A stretch of 7,954 nt of DNA from CAXXIC01 sp964534355 (GTDB lineage: Bacteria > Bacteroidota > Bacteroidia > Bacteroidales > UBA7332): the NCBI GenBank assembly GCA_964534355.1, contig CAZHNZ010000162.1, forward strand, positions 1 to 7,954, given 5' to 3'. Each line of letters opens with the position of its first letter. Positions within the stretch are counted from its first letter, which is position 1. Of this stretch, positions 1 through 6,948 are shown piece by piece. The notes under the pieces are model-generated. The model saw nothing but the letters and a program-made list of their open reading frames with translations. It made no database searches and was not told where the DNA came from. A program made the translations under genes and the position numbers.

Positions 1-578
1 AGTTGATCAATCCATCCATCCGGTTCATTTAGCCGCTTATCGATTGCATCAAAATCGGTAGCACACCGGCCCAGACTTTCGGCATACCGGCTAAACCCAA
101 ACTGAGGATCAACGACTTCTATAATCAAATCGGATATGTCTTCGAGATATTTTGTGGCCAAATGCCGGGCTTTGTCATGCAGTCCCATTGCACCAAAAGC
201 CCAATCCAAATCATCGTTCTGCTCAGTAAAGCGAGAGGCTTCGGGCAAAAAACTTCCACTGCAAATGGCGTGCGCCAGTGTGGAATCTTTACCCTGCAAA
301 AATGCAATAACCGAATCAATCGTTTGTAGATATTTTGATTTCAGTCGCAAAATCCGTTTCGCGTTTTCAGACAAAGTCTTACCTGCCGATTCAGATAAAT
401 CGAATACCGATTTCAACCCTTTATGCGAAAAAATGGACAGAATCACTTCAATCCCCAAATCTGCCTGAAAACAGGGGATTCCTTTGGTATTAAGAAATCC
501 TTTCAGGTAAGGCGTAGCCGGATAGGGGGTATTGAGTTGTGTAAAGGGTGGTGTGATAAGTAAAACTTTCTGATTCAT
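1..578 (-). CDS. B12-binding-domain radical SAM protein, N-terminal part (cut by window edge)
   Basis: An open frame without stops starts at the ATG at 576-578 and runs off the left edge after 192 codons. The protein begins MNQKVLLITPPFTQLNTPYP, continues with YLKGFLNTKGIPCFQADLG, and then becomes a mostly helical stretch (residues ~50-190). The start fits the N-terminus of cobalamin-binding radical SAM proteins: a beta strand ending in a proline-rich P-P motif, then a helix, then a strand ending in Asp (D41). I recall closely similar Bacteroides proteins annotated as Fe-S oxidoreductases. The radical SAM CxxxCxxC cluster site would lie further downstream, outside the window, so the catalytic domain is not seen here and the family call rests on the N-terminus alone. 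Substrate and pathway are unknown. The gene is divergent from lysS, and a good Bacteroidetes promoter lies 43 bp upstream of its ATG, which supports this start. Confidence 0.7.
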   Translation of the reverse strand, partial: MNQKVLLITPPFTQLNTPYPATPYLKGFLNTKGIPCFQADLGIEVILSIFSHKGLKSVFDLSESAGKTLSENAKRILRLKSKYLQTIDSVIAFLQGKDSTLAHAICSGSFLPEASRFTEQNDDLDWAFGAMGLHDKARHLATKYLEDISDLIIEVVDPQFGFSRYAESLGRCATDFDAIDKRLNEPDGWIDQ

Positions 579-620
579 TGCGTTGAATTGTCCGTGATAA
601 AGCATCTTTTTATAATAATA

Positions 621-654
621 CAAAGATACAAACATTTTTCTTTCGTCATTCAAA
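621..654 (-). promoter_or_regulatory. Bacteroidetes-type promoter for the radical SAM gene
   Basis: Read on the minus strand, 628-621 is TATCTTTG, an exact match to the Bacteroidetes -7 consensus TAnnTTTG. A TTTG at 654-651 sits 22 bases upstream, slightly long for the -33 element. Transcription would start near 614, giving a leader of about 36 bases before the ATG at 578. No Shine-Dalgarno sequence is evident in that leader, as is usual in this phylum. Confidence 0.65.
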
Positions 655-667
655 AACCCACTTTTGC

Positions 668-681
668 GGGGATTTATCCCC
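668..681. repeat. Perfect palindrome GGGGAT-TT-ATCCCC in the divergent promoter region
   Basis: Bases 668-673 (GGGGAT) are the reverse complement of 676-681 (ATCCCC), separated by TT. The site lies between the two divergent promoters, just upstream of the -33 element of the minus-strand gene and about 60 bases upstream of the lysS -7 element. It could be a binding site for a dimeric regulator. On the plus strand it is followed by TTTTCTT, so a small hairpin terminator-like structure is also possible, although no plus-strand gene ends before it. The role is not established. Confidence 0.4.
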
Positions 682-742
682 TTTTCTTCTGTTATTTTTT
701 CTAAGAAACGGAGTTTTTACTTCATGTAACGGCTTTTTTTTG

Positions 743-750
743 TACTTTTG
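743..750 (+). promoter_or_regulatory. Bacteroidetes -7 element for lysS
   Basis: TACTTTTG matches the TAnnTTTG -7 consensus and lies 26 bases before the lysS ATG. A clear TTTG -33 element is not present; the nearest sequence at the right distance is the T-rich run TTTTTAC at 714-720. Transcription would start near 757, leaving a leader of only about 20 bases with no Shine-Dalgarno motif. This is the only good promoter candidate I see for the lysS-gpsA-pgi unit. Confidence 0.55.
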
Positions 751-776
751 CCGAGTTTTGAATTATTACCAATAAT

Positions 777-2519
777 ATGAGTCTATTAGAACTAAGTGAA
801 CAAGAGATAATCAGACGTAACAGTTTGACTGAATTGCGGAATTTGGGCGTCGATCCTTATCCTGCACAAGAGTTTGTCGTTTCGGCTTTTACGAATGACA
901 TTAAAGATAATTTTGTGGACGGAGTCGAACAGCCTCAGGTGGTAACGATAGCCGGTAGAATAATGACCCGCCGCATCATGGGTAAGGCCTCTTTCTTCGA
1001 ATTGAAGGACTCGAACGGTAGAATTCAGGTCTATCTGACCCGCGATGATATTTGCCCGGGTGAGGACAAAGAGTTGTACAACACCGTTTTCAAACGTCTG
1101 CTTGATATAGGTGATTATGTTGGAATCAAAGGTTTTGTTTTCCGCACTCAAATGGGAGAAATCACCATTCATGCTCAGGAAATCACTCTTTTAGCCAAAT
1201 CATTGCGCCCTCTGCCGGTTGTAAAAGTAAAAGACGGTGTCACATACGATGCCTTTACGGACCCCGAGTTGCGTTATCGTCAGCGCTATGTCGATTTGAT
1301 TGTCAACGAAAACGTAAAAGATATTTTCATGAAGCGCACAACGGTGTTCAACACCATGCGCAACTACATCAACTCATACGGTTATGTAGAGGTTGACACA
1401 CCTGTGTTGCAGCCAATTCCGGGTGGTGCAAGCGCGCGTCCGTTCACCACGCATCACAATACATTGGACATGGAGCTCTATTTGCGTATCGCCAACGAGC
1501 TCTATCTCAAACGACTAATTGTTGGTGGATTTGAGGGAGTGTACGAATTTTCGCGCAACTTCCGCAACGAGGGAATGGACCGTACCCACAATCCTGAATT
1601 TACAGTGATGGAGCTCTATGTGTCGTACAAAGATTACAATTGGATGATGACATTTACCGAAAACATGATCGAAAAAATCTGTTTGGCCGTAAACGGAACC
1701 ACCGAAGTAATGGTTGGCGATCGTCAAATCAGCTTTAAGGCGCCATTCAAGAGAGTGACCATGCTCGATGCCATCAAAGAATTTACCGGATTTGATATCA
1801 ACGGAATGGACGAAGCGCAGCTTCGCGACGTTTGCAAGCAGTTGCATATCGAGGCCGACGAAACAATGGGTAAAGGCAAAATGATTGATGAAATATTCGG
1901 GGAAAAATGTGAAGGCAACTACATACAACCCACATTTATAACCGATTATCCGATAGAAATGTCGCCTCTGACCAAAAAGCACAGAGACAATCCGGCACTG
2001 ACCGAGCGATTTGAGCTGATGGTAAATGGCAAAGAGTTGGCCAATGCTTATTCTGAGTTGAATGATCCGATTGATCAGCGCGAACGGTTTGAAGAACAAC
2101 TTCGCTTGTCGGAAAAAGGAGATGATGAAGCCATGTTTATCGATCAGGATTTCCTGCGTGCGCTTGAGTACGGTATGCCACCTACGGCCGGTATCGGTAT
2201 TGGTATGGACAGATTGGTTATGATGATGACTAATCAAACAACCATCCAGGAGGTGCTTCTTTTCCCGCAGATGAAGCTCGAAAAAACACAAAAGAAAGAT
2301 CCTGCATCTAAATATACAGCTATCGACGTGCCCCAGGATTGGGTACAAGTGGTTCAAAAAGCCGGTTACCTGACCATTGAGGATCTGAGCCAGGCCAATC
2401 CCAACAAATTGTTTCAGGATTTGTGCGGACTGAACAAGAAATACAAGCTTGAACTTCAAAACCCGACCGGCGAACAGGTCGCAACCTGGGTTGAAAAGGC
2501 TCTTGCTGTTGTTAAGTAA
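777..2519 (+). CDS. lysS: Lysyl-tRNA synthetase, class II, with C-terminal extension
   Basis: The enzyme charges tRNA-Lys with lysine using ATP, in the cytoplasm, releasing AMP and pyrophosphate. The 580-residue protein shows the full class IIb layout. An OB-fold anticodon-binding domain (~residues 55-140) has VTIAGRIMTRRIMGKASFFE at its start. The catalytic core follows, with motif 1 around 190-222 (VEVDTPVLQPIPGGASARPF), motif 2 at 262-281 (FRNEGMDRTHNPEFTVMELY) and motif 3 at 470-480 (TAGIGIGMDRL). Typical bacterial LysRS ends about 20 residues after motif 3. This one carries about 80 more residues (~501-580), predicted helical, which I recall as usual in Bacteroidetes LysRS of ~575-580 residues. 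The ATG at 777 is preceded by a -7 promoter element and gives the expected N-terminus. gpsA follows after 9 bases, so the two are almost certainly co-transcribed. No frameshift or missing catalytic residue is seen. Confidence 0.97.
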   Translation: MSLLELSEQEIIRRNSLTELRNLGVDPYPAQEFVVSAFTNDIKDNFVDGVEQPQVVTIAGRIMTRRIMGKASFFELKDSNGRIQVYLTRDDICPGEDKELYNTVFKRLLDIGDYVGIKGFVFRTQMGEITIHAQEITLLAKSLRPLPVVKVKDGVTYDAFTDPELRYRQRYVDLIVNENVKDIFMKRTTVFNTMRNYINSYGYVEVDTPVLQPIPGGASARPFTTHHNTLDMELYLRIANELYLKRLIVGGFEGVYEFSRNFRNEGMDRTHNPEFTVMELYVSYKDYNWMMTFTENMIEKICLAVNGTTEVMVGDRQISFKAPFKRVTMLDAIKEFTGFDINGMDEAQLRDVCKQLHIEADETMGKGKMIDEIFGEKCEGNYIQPTFITDYPIEMSPLTKKHRDNPALTERFELMVNGKELANAYSELNDPIDQRERFEEQLRLSEKGDDEAMFIDQDFLRALEYGMPPTAGIGIGMDRLVMMMTNQTTIQEVLLFPQMKLEKTQKKDPASKYTAIDVPQDWVQVVQKAGYLTIEDLSQANPNKLFQDLCGLNKKYKLELQNPTGEQVATWVEKALAVVK

Positions 2520-2528
2520 TCTTTTATT

Positions 2529-3524
2529 ATGAATTTAAAAGGGAAAATAGCGATAATCGGAGGAGGTAGCTGGGCGACTGCCATTGCCAAACTTGTGCTT
2601 AACAACAATACAAGCATCAATTGGTATATGCGTCGCAAAGACCGTATTGAGGAGTTTAAGCGATTAGGTCACAATCCTGCTTATCTCACAAGCGTAAAAT
2701 TTGACATGAATCAGATTCATTTTTATTCAAATATCAATTTGGCTATAAAGAATTCTGATATTGTGATTTTTGTTACGCCTTCGCCATATATGAAACAACA
2801 TTTGAGTAAGCTCAAAACAAACTTGTCAGATAAGTTTGTGGTTTCGGCCATCAAAGGTATTGTGCCCGACGAAAATCTGATTGTATCAGAATATTTGTCG
2901 AAGTTTTACAACATACCGATGGAGCAAATAGCTGTGATTGGTGGCCCCTGCCACGCAGAAGAGGTCGCTCTCGAACGCTTATCTTATCTGACAATCGGGT
3001 GTAACAACCTCAAAAATGCAGAAGTATTTGCCAAAAATCTTACTTGTAGTTTTGTAAAAACGACTATCTCGAAAGACATTTTCGGACTCGAATATTCTTC
3101 TGTTTTGAAAAATGTGTATGCCATTGCTTCCGGTATTTGCTACGGGCTGAAATATGGAGACAACTTTCAGGCGGTATTGGTATCAAGTGCCATACAAGAG
3201 ATGGAGCGTTTTGTCAATGCCGTTTGTCCGAGCAAACGAAACATTTGCGACTCAGCCTACCTGGGCGATCTTTTGGTAACGGCTTACTCTAAGTTTAGCC
3301 GCAATCACACATTTGGCACTATGGTTGGTAAAGGCTATTCGGTAAAAACGGCTCAGATCGAAATGGAAATGATAGCCGAAGGTTACTATGGCACAAAATG
3401 CATCCGGGAAATAAACCAAAAATACAATGTGGAGATGCCTATTCTTGACGCAGTATATAATGTGTTGTATAATAAGAAGATGCCTTTGATTGAAATACGG
3501 AATATGCGGGAAAATTTCAGATAA
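2529..3524 (+). CDS. gpsA: Glycerol-3-phosphate dehydrogenase [NAD(P)+]
   Basis: This cytoplasmic enzyme reduces dihydroxyacetone phosphate to sn-glycerol 3-phosphate with NAD(P)H, supplying the backbone for phospholipids. The 331-residue length is normal for GpsA. The N-terminal Rossmann fold has a dinucleotide loop GGGSWATA at 11-18, where the family more often has GAGSWGTA. Other family signatures are AIKGI at 107-111 (K109), IGGPCHAEEVA at 137-147, the catalytic lysine in SVLKNVYAIASG (K194), GDL at 246-248, SRN at 257-259 and the C-terminal EG at 284-285. The gene sits 9 bases after lysS and 22 bases before the chosen pgi start, with no promoter or terminator in either gap, so it is read as the middle gene of an operon. 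The start lacks a Shine-Dalgarno sequence, like its neighbours. Confidence 0.96.
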   Translation: MNLKGKIAIIGGGSWATAIAKLVLNNNTSINWYMRRKDRIEEFKRLGHNPAYLTSVKFDMNQIHFYSNINLAIKNSDIVIFVTPSPYMKQHLSKLKTNLSDKFVVSAIKGIVPDENLIVSEYLSKFYNIPMEQIAVIGGPCHAEEVALERLSYLTIGCNNLKNAEVFAKNLTCSFVKTTISKDIFGLEYSSVLKNVYAIASGICYGLKYGDNFQAVLVSSAIQEMERFVNAVCPSKRNICDSAYLGDLLVTAYSKFSRNHTFGTMVGKGYSVKTAQIEMEMIAEGYYGTKCIREINQKYNVEMPILDAVYNVLYNKKMPLIEIRNMRENFR

Positions 3525-3546
3525 AAATTTGATAAATATTTGTTTT

Positions 3547-4890
3547 ATGGAAAATATATCGTTGAATATTGACAAAGCTTTTGGCTTTGTTTCGTCAGAA
3601 AAAGTGGCAGCATACGAGGCCGAAGTAAAAAAATGCAGCGAAGCATTGCACAACGGAACCGGAAAAGGAAACGATTTCCTGGGATGGTTGAATTTGCCAA
3701 CATCAATCACAGAGGCAGAATTTGCTGATATTGAAGCAACTGCTCAAAAACTGCGTGCTCGTTGCGATATTGTTGTGGTAGTAGGTATCGGCGGCAGCTA
3801 TTTGGGAGCAAAGGCGGTTATCGATGCTGTATCAAACAGCTTTGATTGGTTGTTGACTGAGCGCAAAAATCCGGTTGTGGTATATGCCGGTCAAAATATT
3901 GGAGAAGATTATCTGTATGAACTGACCGAATTGCTGAAAGGTAAGCAATTTGGTATTATCAATATTTCTAAATCGGGAACAACTACTGAGCCTGCTTTGG
4001 CTTTCCGATTGCTGAAAAGCCAATTGGAGCAGGCCGTTGGCAAAGCAGAAGCAAAAGAGCGCATTGTAGCTGTTACTGATTCTGCCCGTGGCGCTTTGCG
4101 GACTTTGGCCACACAAGAGGGATACAAAACTTTTGTTATTCCCGATAATGTAGGTGGTCGTTTTTCTGTATTGACACCGGTTGGTCTATTGCCAATTGCC
4201 GTAGCCGGATGCGATATTCGTCAACTGGTGGCAGGGGCTGTTTCTATGGAATCGGTTTGTGGTTTGGAAACGCCTTTTGCCGAAAACCCGGCAGCACAAT
4301 ATGCGGCCGTTCGCAATGAACTTTATGCAACAGGCAAAAAGACAGAAATACTGGTCAATTATCACCCCAAACTACATTTTGTGGGAGAATGGTGGAAGCA
4401 ACTTTACGGAGAAAGTGAAGGAAAAGAGAACAAGGGAATTTTCCCCGCAGCCGTTGACTTCACCACTGATTTGCACTCAATGGGACAATGGATTCAGGAA
4501 GGTGAACGTACCATTTTCGAAACAGTTATTTCGGTAAAAACACCCAACCATTCGTTCAAAGTACCAATGGATGAGGCAAATCTGGATGGATTGAACTTCC
4601 TGGCCGGTAAAGGTGTGGACGAGGTGAATAAAATGGCCGAACTTGGAACTCAAATTGCCCACATTGATGGCGGAGTTCCTAATATCAAAATCGAATTACC
4701 TAAACTCAATGAGTATTATCTGGGACAATTAATCTATTTCTTCGAAAAAGCCTGCGGAATCAGCGGTTACATCCTCGGAGTTAATCCATTTGACCAACCC
4801 GGAGTAGAGGCTTACAAAAAGAATATGTTTGCATTGCTCGAAAAACCGGGCTTTGAAGCCGAAACTCAAGCAATAAAAGCCAGATTATAG
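3547..4890 (+). CDS. pgi: Glucose-6-phosphate isomerase
   Basis: The enzyme interconverts glucose 6-phosphate and fructose 6-phosphate in glycolysis and gluconeogenesis, in the cytoplasm. I chose the ATG at 3547, giving 447 residues, the size of the shorter (Bacillus-like) bacterial Pgi class. The frame is open back to an ATG at 3490, but that start would add 19 residues unlike the family (MKYGICGKISDKNLINICF) and overlap gpsA by 35 bases. Phosphate-binding and active-site signatures are VGIGGSYLGA (79-88), SKSGTTTEP (141-149), DNVGGRFSVLTPVG (200-213), YGESEGKENKG (287-297), H310 in DLHSMGQW, and the C-terminal signature GVNPFDQPGVEAYK (411-424), in which K424 is the expected catalytic lysine. 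It is the last gene of the lysS-gpsA-pgi unit and is followed 14 bases later by a strong hairpin terminator. Confidence 0.96.
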   Translation: MENISLNIDKAFGFVSSEKVAAYEAEVKKCSEALHNGTGKGNDFLGWLNLPTSITEAEFADIEATAQKLRARCDIVVVVGIGGSYLGAKAVIDAVSNSFDWLLTERKNPVVVYAGQNIGEDYLYELTELLKGKQFGIINISKSGTTTEPALAFRLLKSQLEQAVGKAEAKERIVAVTDSARGALRTLATQEGYKTFVIPDNVGGRFSVLTPVGLLPIAVAGCDIRQLVAGAVSMESVCGLETPFAENPAAQYAAVRNELYATGKKTEILVNYHPKLHFVGEWWKQLYGESEGKENKGIFPAAVDFTTDLHSMGQWIQEGERTIFETVISVKTPNHSFKVPMDEANLDGLNFLAGKGVDEVNKMAELGTQIAHIDGGVPNIKIELPKLNEYYLGQLIYFFEKACGISGYILGVNPFDQPGVEAYKKNMFALLEKPGFEAETQAIKARL

Positions 4891-4904
4891 ATATAACCTG
4901 ATTT

Positions 4905-4962
4905 AAAAAACGCTGAGAAACAACGCATACTTTGCATATTCTGTTGTTTCTTGGCGTTTTTT
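4905..4962 (+). terminator. Intrinsic terminator after pgi
   Basis: Bases 4905-4924 can pair with 4943-4962 over 20 continuous positions: AAAAAA/TTTTTT, CGC/GCG, two G-T wobble pairs, and AGAAACAAC/GTTGTTTCT, around an 18-base loop. The T-run at 4957-4962 is at the 3' side of the stem, as in a rho-independent terminator. The matching A-run on the 5' side makes the structure potentially bidirectional, but no minus-strand gene reads into it from nearby. It closes the lysS-gpsA-pgi transcript and separates it from the HAD gene. Confidence 0.85.
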
Positions 4963-5017
4963 ATTGAGTTTTGATTAACAGATGATTTTTACATGAATTG
5001 ATTAATAAAGAAAGAAG

Positions 5018-5761
5018 ATGAAAACTGTTGCGGAAGCCATAAACAAATACAATCAATCAAAGGGCAAAACACTGAAAATCAAAGCAGTGCTATTCGACAT
5101 GGATGGTGTACTGTTTGATTCTATGAAAAATCATACAGAGGCCTGGTTCGAGGCAATCAGCGAAGTCGGAATCCCCTGCACCCGCGAGGAGTTTTATCTG
5201 TTTGAAGGGGCTACGGGAAACTATACCATCAACCGCAAATTCAAAATGCATTTTGACCGGGAGGCCACAGAAAAAGAGATAAAAGAGATATACCAACGTA
5301 AATCTGTTATATTTAATCAGTTACCACAGGCCCAACCCATGCCTTATGCCTACGAAATGCTGATGACCGTTAAAAAGGCCGGGCTGATTCCTGTTTTGGT
5401 TACCGGCTCTGGGCAGCACTCGCTATTGGAACGGCTCAACAAACATTTTCCGGACGTATTTTTGAAAGATAAGATGGTGACTGCCTACGATGTGTTGCAG
5501 GGAAAACCTCACCCGGAGCCCTATCTTAAAGGATTAAAAAAGGCAGGCATAGAGGCACACGAAGCCATTGTGGTTGAAAATGCACCTTTGGGTGTTAAAT
5601 CGGCTTCTACAGCAGGCGTATTTACCGTTGCCGTGAATACCGGACCGATTGACGATGAGATACTTTGGGAAGAAGGAGCCAATTTACTCTATCCAAGCGT
5701 GAAGGATTTTCAGAGCATTTTGGGCGATCTTTGTATTCAATATTCTGAAATCAGGCAATAA
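5018..5761 (+). CDS. HAD-superfamily phosphohydrolase, probable inorganic pyrophosphatase (BT2127-like)
   Basis: This 247-residue protein is a subclass I HAD hydrolase related to beta-phosphoglucomutase. Visible motifs are motif I DMDGVLFDS (27-35, nucleophile D27 and acid/base D29), a helical cap at ~35-105, motif II VTGSG (128-132, T129), motif III lysine GKPHPEP (K163) and motif IV VVENAP (E187, N188). Compared from memory with Bacteroides thetaiotaomicron BT2127, characterised as an inorganic pyrophosphatase, all key positions are kept with a constant offset of 16 (for example D11/D13, H23, E47, K79, T113, K147, E171/N172 become D27/D29, H39, E63, K95, T129, K163, E187/N188). The offset reflects a 16-residue N-terminal extension (MKTVAEAINKYNQSKG). 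The protein is probably cytoplasmic and would hydrolyse pyrophosphate to phosphate. The ATG at 5018 follows an A/G-rich AAAGAAAGAAG. A weak promoter candidate lies at 4970-5000 (TTTG, then TACATGAATTG). Automated pipelines would likely call it beta-phosphoglucomutase. Confidence 0.82.
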   Translation: MKTVAEAINKYNQSKGKTLKIKAVLFDMDGVLFDSMKNHTEAWFEAISEVGIPCTREEFYLFEGATGNYTINRKFKMHFDREATEKEIKEIYQRKSVIFNQLPQAQPMPYAYEMLMTVKKAGLIPVLVTGSGQHSLLERLNKHFPDVFLKDKMVTAYDVLQGKPHPEPYLKGLKKAGIEAHEAIVVENAPLGVKSASTAGVFTVAVNTGPIDDEILWEEGANLLYPSVKDFQSILGDLCIQYSEIRQ

Positions 5762-6119
5762 TATAGGGTAAAAAGATTATCAATCCGACTATGGCGGCGG
5801 AAATAGCCGCAATCAGAACAGCACCGGCTGCCACATCTTTAACCACAGCAATTGTTTCGTTTTTGTCGGGCATAATGTGGTCGCATAGTTTTTCGATTGC
5901 CGTATTTACAGCCTCAAGAGCCAATACCATCCCCGATACCACAACAATTCGAATCCACTCAGAGAGTGTTATATCATAATAAAATCCGGCCATTATCACA
6001 ATAAGGAGTATCGACAAATGCAACCATGCATTGTGCTCATTCCGGATCAGAAAACAAATTCCGCGCCAGGCATACCTGAAACTCAACGCACGTTTAGCGA
6101 AAGAGAACTTCTGCTTCAT
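5751..6119 (-). CDS. dgkA: Small integral-membrane diacylglycerol kinase / undecaprenol kinase
   Basis: The 122-residue protein belongs to the DagK family (prokaryotic diacylglycerol kinase), which forms trimers in the inner membrane. It phosphorylates diacylglycerol in E. coli, or undecaprenol in many other bacteria, from ATP. Three membrane helices are visible at about 32-48, 56-78 and 97-119. The signature EAVNTAIEKLCDHI (69-82) and the downstream KDVAAGAVLIAA (94-105) carry the conserved E69, N72, E76, D80, K94 and D95, and the N-terminal surface helix has NEHNAW with E28. Which lipid is used cannot be read from the sequence; undecaprenol kinase, recycling the carrier for cell wall and glycan synthesis, is as likely as diacylglycerol kinase. 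It lies 13 bases after the DUF3108 gene, so probably shares its transcript. Its last 11 bases overlap the end of the convergent HAD gene. Confidence 0.9.
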   Translation of the reverse strand: MKQKFSFAKRALSFRYAWRGICFLIRNEHNAWLHLSILLIVIMAGFYYDITLSEWIRIVVVSGMVLALEAVNTAIEKLCDHIMPDKNETIAVVKDVAAGAVLIAAISAAIVGLIIFLPYIIA

Positions 6120-6132
6120 ATAATTCTGTCCA

Positions 6133-6930
6133 TTATTCTACCCCCTCGTAAAAAGCTCTCAGGCTGCCAATGGGCAATTTCCCCGACAATTGTATCGGCA
6201 CTCTTCTCTCATCGCGGCTCATCCAAAATTCCATTTCCTCACGCTCTGTCTTTTTACCTTTTTTTGTCTCAAGAATAATAGAAATCTTGTAAGCATTGTA
6301 TTTTTTATTATCAGGCGTTTTTAGTTGAACATCACCCAAAAATGAAATTCTGATTTCGTAAGGTTTGTTTCCTGACACAACGGTTAGCACCAATGGCTGA
6401 TTCTCTTTTAAGGTATTAATATTAAGCGTTCTGATGTGATAAAACAGGCTCAGCATATCAAAAACCTTTCGTCCTGAATTGTGTGCCAGAGTTGTATCCT
6501 CACGCAATTCACCATTTCTGTAAAACCGGGCACGCGTAACTATTTTCCCATTGGGATATCCATAGGTTAATTCGTCTTTTGCTTTGTAATCGCCTTCGTG
6601 CGTATTTTTACTGTAGTAAAGAGGCAAAAGTTGAGGGGTGGTAATGGCATGCAAGGTGTCCCGAACCCTTAGGAAATTATCAAAAAAAGAGGTAGTAGAT
6701 GCCGATAACCGGAGGTGCAACGCCGGATTACTCTGAAAAATGGTTTCGTTGGCCGATAACGTGGCTGTTGCTGCCTTTTTCCAGATTAATCCCCACTGAT
6801 AGTAAACATTAAATTTCAGTTTTTCGCCCTTACGAAAAATTGTATCCTGTGCATTCAAAACAAAAGACAGACATAATAACATGCCTGTCAATGTGTGCCG
6901 TATGTATCTGCAATGTGTGTTTTTTTTCAT
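6133..6930 (-). CDS. Secreted DUF3108 family protein
   Basis: The 265-residue protein starts with a basic N-region and a hydrophobic stretch (residues ~13-25) ending LNA-Q, a likely signal peptidase I site after A27, so it should be exported to the periplasm or outer membrane. Cys20 is not in a lipobox (LLC), so a lipoprotein is unlikely. The mature part is rich in alternating beta strands. It has family features of DUF3108: an opening GEKLKFNVYYQWG (35-47), a middle DMLSLFYHIR (158-167) and a C-terminal segment EFWMSRDERRVPIQLSGKLP (234-253) followed by IGSLRAF. The biochemical function of the family is unknown to me. It is upstream of the lipid kinase gene, separated by 13 bases, which suggests an envelope role by context only. 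A -7 promoter element lies 18 bases before the ATG. Starting at M17 instead would remove the basic N-region of the signal peptide, so the longer start is preferred. Confidence 0.85.
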   Translation of the reverse strand: MKKNTHCRYIRHTLTGMLLCLSFVLNAQDTIFRKGEKLKFNVYYQWGLIWKKAATATLSANETIFQSNPALHLRLSASTTSFFDNFLRVRDTLHAITTPQLLPLYYSKNTHEGDYKAKDELTYGYPNGKIVTRARFYRNGELREDTTLAHNSGRKVFDMLSLFYHIRTLNINTLKENQPLVLTVVSGNKPYEIRISFLGDVQLKTPDNKKYNAYKISIILETKKGKKTEREEMEFWMSRDERRVPIQLSGKLPIGSLRAFYEGVE

Positions 6931-6948
6931 TTAGTTACTTATATATTG

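Noticed and set aside
136..468. A 110-codon plus-strand frame opposite the radical SAM gene
   Set aside because: It is antisense to a frame with family similarity, and its Ser/Cys/Lys-rich translation has no domain; taken as a shadow.
1515..2459. A 314-codon open frame on the minus strand inside lysS
   Set aside because: It lies fully antisense to a well-conserved gene, its translation is rich in His, Phe and Cys with no recognisable domain, and it has no promoter; it is a shadow frame.
3490..3546. Upstream in-frame ATG for pgi, adding 19 residues
   Set aside because: It would overlap gpsA by 35 bases, and the extra residues do not look like a Pgi N-terminus; the ATG at 3547 gives the family length.
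3530..3546. TAAATATTTG before pgi as a possible internal promoter
   Set aside because: The four bases before TTTG are AATA, which do not fit TAnn, and no -33 element is present.
6871..6873. Cys20 of the DUF3108 protein as a lipoprotein acylation site
   Set aside because: The residues before it (MLL) do not form a lipobox, which needs Gly, Ala or Ser at -1; a signal peptidase I site after A27 fits better.
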